In this document: in pieces, positions 22,781 through 34,900 of the stretch
Numbering within the stretch: the first letter of the stretch is position 1
Layout of the letters: each line of letters starts with the position of its first letter
DNA from: Plantago elongata
Taxonomy: Eukaryota > Streptophyta > Magnoliopsida > Lamiales > Plantaginaceae
NCBI GenBank assembly: GCA_036897095.1
Contig: JAYMSP010000136.1
Span: forward strand, 1 to 64,000
Reading direction: 5' to 3'
DNA length: 64,000 bases
Program-made: the position numbers and the translations under genes
Notes under the pieces: generated by a model
The model's database searches: none
Told to the model about the DNA's origin: nothing
The model's input: the letters and a program-made list of their open reading frames with translations, nothing else

Positions 22781-25414
22781 TCATTCTGGCACAACTTCTA
22801 GCTCTTTTTTGCAAGATCTTACCTTCACTTCAACATAATTTGTGACTGGAAAAGGATTTGGAGGTAAACTCAGATTCTCTCCATCTCCTTCTAACATCTG
22901 AACCACCGTTTTCATGGACGGTCTATCAGCAGGATACCACTGGATACACCATAGCCCCACAACTACAAGTGTCTTCACTATCACATCATCACTACCTTCA
23001 TCATCAATTTTCACAGACATTTCATGAACACCTTTAGTTAACTGATTGTAAATCCACTTGGGAAAATATACTTGGCTCTTATTCCTCGTAACATCTCTAC
23101 TCTTTCTCCCCCGAACTATCTCTAGCAACATCATCCCAAAGCTATACACATCCGACTTATAAGACACCCTTCCAAAAGTCCTGGACATCATTTCAGGAGC
23201 AATGTATCCCATTGTGCCCCTGGCGTGCGTCATTGAAACTGCACTTTTATCCTTGGAACAAAACTTGGCTAGACCGAAATCACAAATCTTCGGTATCAGA
23301 TTGTGGTCTAACAAGATGTTGTGAGGCTTGATATCACAATGAAGTATTTGCTTATCACATCCTTGGTGAAGATACTCGATGCCTTTTGCTATTCCAATCG
23401 AAATATCTTGCACTTTCTTCCAACTAAGAGACTTCTTCTTCAGACCATTCTGGAATATAAATTTCTCCAATGAATCATTCGGCAGAAAATCATAAACAAG
23501 TGCTCTCTTAGACCCATCTGAACAGAAGCCGACCAAGCGTACAATATTGACATGGTGTATGCTTCCAATAGTACTCAGTTCATTTACAAAGTCTTGTCCA
23601 TTGCCCTTTGCATTATTGAGAACTTTCACAGCAACATAAATCTTGTTAGATAACTTCCCTTTGTAAACAGTTCCATAACCTCCTTCACCCAACTTTTCTG
23701 TGAAATATTTTGTCATCCTTCGAATATCAGCATAAGAGAATCGTGTCGGTTTAAGGGCTTTATAATCTTTCAAGAACTTTTCAACCTTTTTGTCTGTTTG
23801 TATGTGTTTACTAATGATGTTAAAAACTCCTGCAATGGTTGCAACAGAAAAGAAAACCCATGCCATTGCACCTGCAGAAATACAAGTTGGATCCTATTGA
23901 GCAAAGGCTAGTATCAGAAAATCATACTACTAAGTACTAATCATAATCTAAGAATCATCAATAACTTTTAAATCATACTACTACACATTATCTCTAACTT
24001 TCTTAGTTTTAGGAGAAGTTAGCATTAGATGAGTTAACTGATTTCAAACATTTACTTAGCATTACAAATAGAAAGACCGACCGACCATTCTCCTGCAATA
24101 GTTACAACGCAGAGAAGAAAGACCCTACAAATGCATCTATAGAGAGAAAGTCGATCGGGGGGAGGGGGTTCAGCGTGTCCCCCTCATTATAGCAAGTGGA
24201 CCTCCCTCTCGGTGTAGCAAGTGGACCCACCTGCTACAGTTAGAGGGGGCACAACTGAGCCCCAGATTCAAAAAAACCTCTGTCGAGATACACAATACAC
24301 ATCGGATTCTAAGTACATAACAAGTATGGAAACAAATACTTAAGCTACTTTTTAACTTGATCATTGATACAAGTAAAAATACAAAAGTAATGTACGTACC
24401 TGGAAGGTATTGCAATTTCAAAGCTGCAAGTAATAAACACGAAGCAAATTAAGATTTTGTATATATTTAAAGTTTAAAAAGTAATTTTTTTACTTCTCTT
24501 AAAAAAGCAGGTAATCTACTAATCAAATTATCTTAAAAACACTGAATTTATCGAACACTTAACTTTTAAGTACTCCATAAGGTAGATCGATGATAATTTG
24601 AAGGTTACTAGTAAAAATATAACCAGCACAATCATTTGCAAACACACATTAAGAACAGAATTGAACTAAACAGAATTGGTTTAGTCTAAGAATTAACTAA
24701 TTAAGTAAATCTGAACTGCACTTAAATTAAGAAGTTGTCAAACGTAGAGAACATAGCCTAACCATGATCGCGGATTGGACGATTAGACCACCTCAAGGTT
24801 ATGAACTGATCCCTTTGCAACGCTTCCAGGGGGACAGATTGAAGTTGTAGGATCCTCGTACATGAAGAACCTGGTGAGAGCACATCCACTGGAGAATCTG
24901 AAGGTATTGCAACCACTTGGTATCCATTCACACCAAGACAAGAAATGATCACCGCGTTATCATCATACTCCTCCTTGTCTTGATGATCACAAGTACTGGA
25001 GCAGTTAAACAGAATATAATCCTGCAAAGGGACGGAATTGGGGAAATGGAAAGGAGAGGAAGATAAGTTGAAGCTTGACAGTTTTGGAACAAGACAATCC
25101 TCTACTGGATCATCGAATTCTATTGTTTGTGAACTATAGTTGATATTTCTCAAGGAAACATTGAATGAAAAGAGTAGGTGGAGAACGGTTTCTTGGTTTT
25201 CGTTGCAGTGTAAGTCGAAATCAGGGCTCATGCCACACTCCTCCATTTGTGATGAATTCATTAATCTGAATGGGTATTTGATTAGAGGGCCATCTTCTCT
25301 GCATCTGGTTGGTAGGCAATGAGTCCATTCAAACTCTCCTTGTCTCCATCCAAGAATTATAATTGGGAAAGTACTGAAAATGAAGAAGATAACTATTAGT
25401 AGGATGGTAGCCAT
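22781..25414 (-). CDS. LRK10-like receptor kinase gene B, intact
   Basis: Exons 25414-24763, 24423-24400 and 23871-22781 join in frame to 588 residues. Residues 1-23 form a signal peptide. The ectodomain follows the pattern of rust-resistance Lr10-like kinases and ATL21-type proteins: LPTRCREDGPLIKYPFRL, then CGMSPDFDLHCN, FDDPVEDCL, NLSSSPFHF and FNCSSTC. A 24-base micro-exon (ALKLQYLPG across the joints) links to the membrane span (WVFFSVATIAGVFNII). The kinase has LGEGGYGTVYKG, VAVKVL, HCDIKPHNILLD, DFGLAKF and MGYIAPE. Cys before the catalytic Asp makes it a non-RD kinase, as in many immune receptors. The ectodomain lacks the usual CxxCE pair after the RWSN motif. A tandem neighbour of gene A, sharing its kinase type but with a different ectodomain. 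Confidence 0.9.
24140..24275. repeat. GC-rich transposon-like relic in intron of LRK10-like gene B
   Basis: G/C-run blocks (GGGGGGAGGGGGTTC, TGTCCCCCTC, GAGGGGGCACAACTGAGCCCC) resemble the end regions of degenerate plant hAT MITEs. Inside, TAGCAAGTGGACC is repeated twice, about 40 bp apart. It lies in the intron before the kinase exon. Confidence 0.35.
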
Positions 25415-25509
25415 TGCTCAACACTCAACAGTTCAAGCTAACTCTGAAATGGTATTATCTTGGAAAATGAATGGACTCTAATAGGACACTGTTTTGAATT
25501 TTGATGTTG

Positions 25510-25760
25510 CTTAATGAACTCTAAGGCTCAAGTCAATGAGTGCAGTTAACGGACTCTAATGCTAAGTCAATGAGGATAAGAAAATAACAAAGAGGCATGG
25601 ATTGACCTATACTTTGTAGGAGCTTTCGGAGCTCTAGGCACGCGGGGAGTACTTTGTCTGGCAGCCAAACCTGTTTATACGGATTTCACACAGTCTATGA
25701 AGTCATTGGAATCTAGGGCGTAATATGCATACGTGTGTTACGCACGTGTGATTTTTTTTT
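25510..25760. repeat. Upstream repeat, unit 1 (extended copy)
   Basis: Contains GTCAATGAGTGCAGTTAA, AAGAAAATAACAAA, GAGCTTTCGGAGCTC, GGGGAGTACTT and GCATACGTGTG. The same order of motifs recurs at 26,510-26,750, giving a direct repeat of about 240 bp spaced 1 kb apart. Confidence 0.65.
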
Positions 25761-26509
25761 TTAAAACGGTTAAAATGTTATTAATAAGAGTAAATAGCAC
25801 AAATAATGATTGTGACGAAACATTATAAAGAAAAAGAAAAACTATGTCCAAACCTGGAGATCAAGTTCTAACCCACGAATCAATACCTATACCAAATACA
25901 TCAAAATAATATCAAGAGAATCTGCAACAAGCATCGGGCCAAGCTCAATAAGTCGCTCCTTTAAAAAAAAGAAAAGAAAAAGCTCAATAAGCCGCTAACT
26001 ACAAAATCTGCATGGACAATATCTTCATCACCAACACAAAATCTACCTCGCGAACAGTTGCATACTAGGAATACAATTGCTTTGAGGGTTTTCATATGAT
26101 TATACACGTCTTATTGTCGAGTTTAAACTACCTGGGACCTTCACTACTTACTTATAACTCAATTTTGCCATTTCTAATGTCGGACTTAGAGGCACTTGAA
26201 TTACGTTGCTCTCAGTCTCGTTCGAGTGTTTGGACCATGTCTCATGATTGGTCAAACCACATATTCAAACTATAATCTTGAACTGTGAAAAAAAATGCAG
26301 TCAAATTGCGGTTTAATTAATATAATTGTGGTCAATGCGATTGGAGTATGAGCATATTGCACTAAATGCAACTTAACTTGTCGTACACGCTCAAAATCTA
26401 CAATAAAGAATCAATATCTTTTGTGGACATCAACGACTTACAAGGCAATAGATAAATTACGATGGGATGTGACATTCAAATGCGACACCGGTTTGATGCC
26501 ACTTATTTG

Positions 26510-27020
26510 ACTCCAACGCTCAGGTCAACGAGTGCAGTTAATGAAGAATAAGAAAATAACAAAAAAGGTTAGATTGACGTACTTTTATTTAAGTAGCTTT
26601 CGGAAGCTCCAAGTATCTGGGGAGTACTTGTGTTTGACCACGTAGAAGAATCTTCGAACTGGGGTATACATATTTCATCAAGATCATGTAGCAGTTGGAA
26701 TCTATGACATTACACGTGCATACGTTATTAGTTGTACGCGTGCGTTTGGAGGGTTCCAACATGATCATCTGGGGAGTACTTGTATCATACCACGTGGAAT
26801 AATCTCCAAACTAGGTCATACATATTTTACGGCCACAAGAACAGTTAGGGCATTTAAATGTCGTACGTTATCCGTACGGGTTCCAATATGATCACCTGGG
26901 CGTACTTGTATTTGACCACGTTGAAGAATCTTCATACTAGGTTATATAGATTTCACGACCATGGAGCAGTTGAAATCTAGTACATTTATATGTTGTACGT
27001 TACACACGTGCGCTCAAAGT
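26510..27020. repeat. Upstream repeat, units 2-4 in tandem
   Basis: Three adjacent degenerate units of about 130-150 bp, each with GGGGAGTACTTGT or GGCGTACTTGT, ACCACGT, AGAATCTTC or AATAATCTCC, CATATTT and GTACGTTA or TACGTTAT. Palindromic ACACGTGC-like and GTACGCGTGC-like words close the units. Such ACGT cores are typical plant bZIP/G-box contexts, but no binding is shown. Confidence 0.6.
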
Positions 27021-27199
27021 ATTCTCTTATGATTATAGATATTTCTCTCGGGTTTATACCACTAGAACCTCCCGACCAAACTTACAACTCAACATACAGT
27101 TTCTTGTGCCGGACTTAGAAGCACTTAACTTATTTCTCCGACATCTCTCTCCCCCGACTCGTTCGAGTGTTTGAACCATGTCTATCGATCGAATCAACT

Positions 27200-29066
27200 C
27201 TCGACCATGTCTACCGATCGAATCGACGAGAGTTGGATAGAGTTAGTGAGCTGGATAGGAATGGGCACACAACAGCTGATTCCCCTGAAATTGAATTTCT
27301 TTCCCATTTTGCGCCACGTTTTGGACTTATATACCAAACTCACCGTTGTACTTTCTTCACTACAAAACATAGCTCTGCTCGTTTATTGCCATTTACCAAA
27401 TTCTCTTGCCAGAATCGCTCAAGGAACTCATTGAAAATCTAAACCTTTTGCAGGATTAAATTCCATATAAGCCAGTTCCTTTGATTTCTTGCTCAGATCT
27501 CTGTACCATTTTTCTCTGTAAGCTTCTTGAGCTTGTTTTTGCTCAATTCTGTAGCTTTTTTTTTCCGATTATTCCTAAGTTTCTTGCTTTTCAGATCTTT
27601 CGTTTTTGCCAAGATTTTTGTTCTCTAATTAACCGGTGTGTGCATGTACATTTGATTTTATACGAAAAAAATCTGCTTTTCTCGTTTCTGGTTTCTTCAA
27701 TTGTGTATCTGACAGATTTTTTTTCTTCTCAGTCTAAGTGAATTTACCAGTACTGGTTTTTAGGGGTATCTTTGTTCCAGTTTCTTTTCTCATTTGTGTG
27801 AAAGATTGCATTTTTTGAGCAAATGCAAAAGATCTAACGTTCTAGAGTATATTTTTGCTCTGTCTTTTTCTGATGTGTGTGAAAGAAAGATTGAATCTTT
27901 TGAGCAAATACAAAAGATCTAACTTTCTGGAGTATGTTTTTGCTCTGTCTTTTTCTGATGTGTGTGTGAAAGATTGAATATTTATGTGCATATACAAAAG
28001 ATCTAACTTTCTGGAATATGTTTTTGCTCTGTCTATTTCTGATGTGTGTGAAAGATTGAATTTTTATGTGCATTTTCAAGCAGAGACTGCTTTATGATGT
28101 TAATTAGTAGTAGCAGTATATAGATAGAAGTTGATGGATAGGGACTTGAGATATATGTATGATGAAAAGGACATGGAAAGTAGGTTGACTTAAGATTATT
28201 TCAAACGGAGACCTAGGGACGTTGATACGTTACAAATTTCGTATAAAGCTTTTATAGAAGTAGGAAAGGGCTTTGTTACATCCCGCCATAGTAACATCGT
28301 GTAACTTCCTTAATTGAAAAAAGTTTTGCTCGATGAATTTCGCATATAGTTCTCTAATAGTAGCAATGTGTTCCGTAACAATATCTGCAATTGGTGTGGT
28401 TGGGGTGATCTTAGATGACAGTATTTATGACTAGTATACCAACATACGTGAAAACTTGGTTATAGAGAGTTTAAATTGTGATTCTGGAACAGTCATGTGT
28501 TTTTCATTATGCACAAATGAACTGAGTAGGAACACAAACCTATTGGTTTTTGTTAACGACTCGTGAATGTTTGTTGCAAGCCAAATCCAGTTTTGAAGTA
28601 TAAGAGTGTAAAGGGAATATTCGGATTACGTTGTGTGTGTCATTTTGAGTGGTCTGCGGTTCTAGTACTACATTTTGATTATAGAGAATAAATTCCTTTA
28701 CTTATTTACCTAAATTTGTCCCTTGTCTGCTTTCGTGCTAAATTATAAATGTTTTTCCTGTCGTATTTCTCTTAAATGGATTTACTTGCACTCTACGAGT
28801 AATGCAGTTAAAGTATGCCCTTCTAAGATTATCTTTGTAGAGAGTGTTTTGAGTAAGTTTATGTTATTTCTATCTAAAATTTCAACATGGAAAAGTAATG
28901 CATTAATTTCGCTCATTCAGTTTGATGATGCACATAATCATATATTTGATGTGCCGTAGTTAATATTTGTGACCTGTAGTATCTTGTGAATCATTAATTA
29001 ACATACTTTTACTTCCGTGTAGAATTTTCTTCCAGTGAAGTCCGTACCGGTGATCAGAATCCTTCC
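27200..29066 (+). other. 5' leader and leader intron of DUF659 gene 2 (leader copy B)
   Basis: Inverted counterpart of leader A1. 27,270-27,310 (CAGCTGATTCCCCTGAAATT) mirrors 16,015-16,045. 27,385-27,470 mirrors 15,840-15,925. A donor TTCTCT|GTAAGC lies at about 27,518, and acceptor CCGTGTAG ends at about 29,020, 46 bases before the ATG. Exact transcript borders are not determined. Confidence 0.55.
27783..28078. repeat. Tandem repeat, about 3.5 units of about 80 bp (copy B)
   Basis: Units contain TTTTGCTCTGTCTTTTTCTG, ATGTGTGTGAAAGATTGAAT and CAAAAGATCTAACTTTCTGG. It is the inverted, diverged counterpart of the 83-bp array at 14,641-14,925. Confidence 0.85.
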
Positions 29067-30966
29067 ATGTCTAATCAGCCAAGCAGAAACCCATGCCCCT
29101 TCTGTCATAAGACTAGTGAAGGTGCCAATTGGCTCAAGCTTCACTTGACCGGAAGGGTTGGAGATGAACTTACTTGTACTGAAGTACCTGGTGCAATAAA
29201 AGAACTTATACTGTATGGTGAAAATGTAAACATAAGAGAGGCAAATGTGGAGGATTCACAAACAAGCAGCACTAGGAGTCAAAAGCGTCTGAAAAAGGGG
29301 CCTGTTGGAAATCTGTCGGAACATCCCGAAGGATCAAATAGCAATGTCATAGATGATTTCCCGCTAAAGGAAGACAAAAAGAGTATTGGAAGATACTTTT
29401 ATGAGAGTGGGATCGATTATGATGGTGCGAAATCACCCAGCTTTCGTAAAATGGTTACCCTTAATTTTGGATCAGAGGTCAAAATTCCTAGCAAAGAAGA
29501 ACTTAAAGGTTGGATTCTCGAGGATGCTATGAAGGAAATTGACCAGTATGTCAAGGACATAAAAAGTTCATGGGCGCAAACTGGGTGCAGCATATTACTA
29601 GATGAATGGACAAGTATGGAAGGTTGCCGCCTAATAAATATCTTGGTGGACTGCCCGAAAGGTGCCCTTTATCTGCGCACATGTGACATTTCTGATCATG
29701 ACATGCCAGCCATGCTGTCATTCTTCAGAGAAGTAATAGAGGAGGTTGGAATCTACAACGTAGTCCAGATCATAACTGACTCTACCTCGACCCACATGAA
29801 AGAGATAGGTGATGAGGTAACGGCTGAATACACACATATATTCTGGACAGTGGATACACATTGCTGTCTGGAGCTTATGTTGGAAAAATACGAGCCGATG
29901 GTCAGCGAGACGCTAGATAAGGCCAAGACCATCACAAGGTTTATCCATGGCAATTCTGATGTTCTGAAACTTCTACATGATTTCAGTCTCGGCCGAGACT
30001 TGATTGTGCAATCGAAAACGAGGTTGGCCCGTTCGTTTTTCACCCTGGAGAATATTGTGGCTGAGGAGAAGACCTTGAAATCGATGCTCCTCTCGTCCAG
30101 TTTCCAAACTTCGACTGATGAGGGTAAAGGAGTGGTTGACTTGGTGCGGAACAGGGCATTCTGGAATGCGGCTAGAGATGTTGTAACGGCAGCTATTCCT
30201 CTTGTCCATACCATGGAATGGATGAACAACAACAAATCGCACATGGACTATTTATATGAAACAATGGATCAGGTTAAGGAAACGATTAGTGAAGGGTTCA
30301 ATAATACATCTAGGCACGAACCGTTCTGGAAAGCCATAGATGACGTTTGGAACAATCACCTCTACAGCCATCTTCATGCAGCTGGGTACTATATGAACCC
30401 GAACATCTTTTATACCGATGATGTGCATATCGATCATGAAATTCTCTATGGCCTCTTCTATTTGGCTTCCTTCTCAACAGAAAGTCGCCGTGCAATGCAA
30501 TGTGTGGCTAAGCAGCTGGAACAGTACCAGAATGGTTCGGGTGCTTTTGCTGTGGGACGTGAAGCTGGTAACAGAGAGAATATTTCTTCAGGTGATTGAC
30601 TGATTGCTATTTATGGTGACTGCAGACTGAACAATGTTTCTCGAAACTCTGTCTAATACGTGAATTTTTGTTGCAGCTGATTGGTGGTCTAGGTATGGAG
30701 GAGAATGCCCTGAACTCCAGAGGATTGCGATTCGAGTCCTGAGCCAGACCTGCCATGGTGCATCGAAGTTTCAGCTCAAGAGGTACTTGGCAGAGACACT
30801 TGTCAAGAGAGGAAGAACTCCAGCCCAACGCCATAAGCTACCGCAACTTACATTCATTCATTACAACATTCATCTCAAGAAGTTTGCATCTGGAAAGGCT
30901 GACGATATCCCCTCGGCTGAAAGTGATCCTACAGACGGTTGGACTGTTGGCCCTACTCATGTCTGA
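29067..30966 (+). CDS. hAT transposase-derived DUF659 protein, gene 2
   Basis: Exons 29067-30591 and 30677-30966 join in frame (CTTCAG|GTGATT to TTGCAG|CTGATT) and give 604 residues. Domain order equals gene 1: BED-like CPFC with WLKLHLTG, SPSFRKMV, LLDEWTSMEG, DCPKGALYLRT, NVVQIITDSTST, LHAAGYYMNPNIF and the C-terminal DWWSRYGGECPELQR. Here the TDS motif keeps the acidic residue that gene 1 has lost, but LDGWTS has become LDEWTS. The CxxNWSxF signature is absent (TCHGASKFQLKR). Most residues agree with gene 1 by eye, and the intron sits at the same codon. The two genes arose by duplication and lie inverted about 16 kb apart. The likely role is a domesticated nuclear DNA-binding protein; this is inference. 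Confidence 0.87.
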
Positions 30967-31951
30967 GGTGCATAATTGTAGTTATTGGCTTTGTGTTCTG
31001 TTACATGTAAAAAACATTACTGTGTAGCTAGCTATATGAGTAGGCTTCTTGTAGACTGATATAGTGCGCATCTTTGGTGAACTTGCTTGTACTGATTATT
31101 GTAAACTGACCAAGAATTATGTTTTGCACACCATGTGCGAGGCCTGTGCATGTATGCCTTCTGTTACAATCATATCTTTTGAGAATTAAATCTTCTGTGC
31201 ATTTGTATACTCCCTCCATTATTGCGAAAACTCATGTCTCATTGCGAAGAAAAGCTAGTTAGCAATTTTGCGATAAATTTCTCCTTTGAATTCTGCGAAT
31301 ATGAAAGACCGTAAATATTAAACAAAGTTGACACAGACATGTCTAGAGCTCGAAGCGAGTCAAAGCACTAATGGAGCTCGCCGGATTGAAAATGACCAAT
31401 GCCTTTTGAATTCGAGAATTGGGTAGTATATGCGGTTCACGAATATTTAGTGAAAAATTGAATAGACCGTTATAAAAGGGTAATTATAATTATAGATGAA
31501 GTAGTATGATATTTTACCAACTCATGACGGTCAATTGATAACGATGTCATATACTCATATGTATTGGCGGATTAATATTTTTGTTATCTCGAATGCAGAT
31601 TGCATTTGATCGAAATTTATTGAACTGAGCACGAATACATCGATTTGATTAAGCTTCTAAATAGGTTCCATACCACCTGACAAGTTGAAAATAAGGTTGT
31701 GTTCTCTTTAAGTGAAAATCAGTTCAGTTGAACTCGATTTAGTTATAATTTATAATTTATTTCAGTTTCGTTCAGTAAATTTCAGTTGAAGAGAACCCAA
31801 CCTAATCCCGCAAAATGATATAAATGTGTGGGCGGGTCGAGTGTCCGATTTTCTCATAGCGCCATAGCCCTAAATAAACAAATTCATTTTCCCAGAAAAT
31901 TTATTTAACAGGAAACAAAAATAAAACCTCAATCTCACTCTCGCACCAACA
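30967..31951. other. Intergenic region between DUF659 gene 2 and STE24
   Basis: It holds the 3' end of the DUF659 gene and the promoter of the CAAX protease gene. At 31,210 lies a CTCCCTCCATTATTGCG stretch like one end of a Stowaway MITE, but no matching partner was found. No gene is supported. Confidence 0.45.
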
Positions 31952-34900
31952 ATGGCGTTTCCGTACCTCGAAGCTGTGCTTGGTAAGCATTTTGCTCGAA
32001 GAAATATAATTATAGCGAAGGAGAATTTCTCTTAACTGTTCGTCTTTCTTTTTGTTTTCTGTGCGATGAGCTGAATGTGGTTTTTCTGCAATCCGATTTG
32101 ATTTTCTGTTTTATGCGTGTGGTTTTATTATTAGAATCGGTGTTCAGTGTTTTCTTGTGAACATCAGCTGAATTAGGTCTAAGGGTGTAGTATGTTCGAT
32201 CGATGATGTGATTACAGTGATTTTTTCGGTTGCTTTGTGAATCTGAGTGAATTAGTAGTGTGTTTTGTTTTCTATCGAATTGTATTTAGACTCTATTTGA
32301 ATTTGCAAAAGAAGTTGAGTCTGTTAGAGTCAGCTCGGATTCTGAATTTGATTTTGAAGCAACTCGTCTGCTATAGTCACGAATCGGTGTTTGTTGCGTG
32401 AAGATGCTAATTCATGTATACTTGTATGTTGTATCTGGCATTCATCTTGAGTTATGGATTGATGTATTTAGGTGTCAGTACTCAGTAGTCTATCTATGTA
32501 ATAGTTCCGTCAATTTTTATTCATTTCATCCCACATTTTATTTGGTCATTTCGATTAGAATTCTGAAAACTAGCAAGTTGGTGGTGCATTGAAAGTTGTT
32601 TTGCTGACTAGATTTATGAATTATTTATAGTCCTTATGTATGTAGCTAAGCACATGTATTTGATTAATACATGTCATATAGTATGTGGTATGCAACCACA
32701 TCCATGAATACAAATGTATGTGAGCTTTTACGCGAGAAGGATTCATGTACATGTATCGTCGTATTATGTAGTCTTGCTAATTGCTATATGTTCCTGATTC
32801 TAAGCTCATATGATTGTTTGTCATAAAAATGGATTAACTAGGGAGCATAGCATATGCAAATTTGTTGTCTCATTTTGACCTGCTTGGTGCAGTTCAAGTT
32901 CATAAGAAAGACTGGAATGTCTTGTATGTGTATTTGTTGTGGATATTTATATCTTATTATCCCGATATGTTTTGTTAATTCTTCAATATTTTTCACAACT
33001 TATCACACTGGGTTGCTTTCTCTTGGGGTCTGTCAGTCAGTTGCACTATTTTTATGTTAAATTTTTTTTTTGACAATCAGGTTTTATGATACTGGTCTAT
33101 ATCTTTGAGACGTATCTTGATTTGCGGCAACACAAAGCTCATAAGTTGCCCACACTCCCAAAGCCGTTGATTGGAGTAATCAGCCAAGAAAAGTTTGAAA
33201 AATCCCGAGCCTATAGTATTGACAAAAGGTTTTAACCTATCTTTGTTTTTCCTTTGAGAATGTTGGGTTAACTGGACTTTACTAATTGTGTTTTCTGTCT
33301 GACTTTTGTATCAGCAATTTCCACTTTGTGCACGAATTTGTAACTTTAGTTATGGACTTCTCAATTCTATATTATGGGGTATTGCCCTGGTTATGGAAGG
33401 TAAGCTATAATTTCGCTCCTGGACAAATGTTCTGGTTTACGCATTCATGTAACCCATGTTCCTGATGATGACATTTGACTTTTTTTTTTGTTGCTATAGA
33501 GGTCAGGGGAGCTTTTGATGGGTGCTGGCTTTAATGCTGAAAATGAAATACTACACACGCTTGCATTCTTGGCTGGTGTTTCAATTTGGTCACATGTGAG
33601 TGTAGTTCCCTTGGCCAATTGTTGGGTTTATGAACAATATCTACATGCTCTATTTGTGTTCTGGAAAATTAGAGCTGTTGCATTATGGTGATGCTTTTTG
33701 TAATTGTTTTATTTGACATATTATGCAGATAACTGATCTGCCGTTTTCTCTATACTCGACTTTTGTGATTGAGACTCGCCATGGTTTTAATAAGGTACTT
33801 GTTTACTATGACCACATGATCATAAATTATGTATTGCATATGAAATTGTATGCCACTTAATTTACTTTGTGCATTACATGCTAATTGTTCTTATTTTGCT
33901 ATGAATTTATTACACAATACAAGCCTATTGATAATTGCAAGTCTGTTTCTGCAGCAAACGGTGTGGCTATTCTTTAGGGACATGATCAAAGGAATCATTT
34001 TGGCTATAGTTATTGGTCCGCCCATTGTTGCTGCCATAATTGTCATAGTGCAGGTAATTACTCCATTGCATCACTATCTGTATGTAATAAAAGAAATTTG
34101 AGGAGAGCCTAAATTTATGCCTGCATCATGTATTTGTTTCACATGCACTGAATTTACTGTTTCTTGAAAACTTTTTCTGATTGCAGAAAGGAGGTCCGTA
34201 CTTGGCCATATATCTCTGGATGTTTATGTTGGCCCTGTCTCTTGTGATGATGACTCTCTATCCAATTCTGATAGCTCCGCTCTTCAACAAATTCACTCCT
34301 GTGAGTAACATAACTTAGTAGTCTGTTGAATAAGTGTTTTTTAAGGATGCTTTGCTTATAGCATCATATGCTGAACATTTATATGATCTGTCTTTTATTA
34401 TCTTTTCATCATGCAGCTCCCTGAGGGAGATCTAAGAACCAAGATTGAAACTCTGGCTTCATCTCTAAAATTCCCTTTGAAGAAGTTGTTTGTTGTTGAT
34501 GGATCGACTAGGTCAAGCCATAGCAATGTGAGTATGCTTTTATTTGCGCTTTCATTTCTGTTTGCAACATGCTGTGATGTTTACTGTTCCATCATATATG
34601 ATATGAAGCTCTACAAATGCATACCATTTCTGAAACTGAAAGTGTAAAACAGAACTTTCATGTCAATGCATAATGAATATTGTTTCCTTTTCTTTCTCCG
34701 TGGACTTTGTGACTGATTAAATCTGGTCCTTTGCATCCTTGTGTACTGGTGAGGACGTAATGAATAGAGGATTCAGATGTGAATGTTCATGTGCATAGCT
34801 TATTGTTAGATGTAGCTTTTCAACATCAACGGCTTATCATGTGCTGGCTGTACAGAGAGCCATATACTAAGGACTTGAATTAGGAGAGGAACTAATAATA

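Larger units (their letters stand above)
25415..27100. other. Repeat-rich upstream region between LRK10-like gene B and DUF659 gene 2
   Basis: No gene. It serves as the head-to-head spacer between gene B (minus) and DUF659 gene 2 (plus). It carries a family of about 130-bp repeats, listed separately, and blocks that also occur inverted upstream of DUF659 gene 1. Confidence 0.55.
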
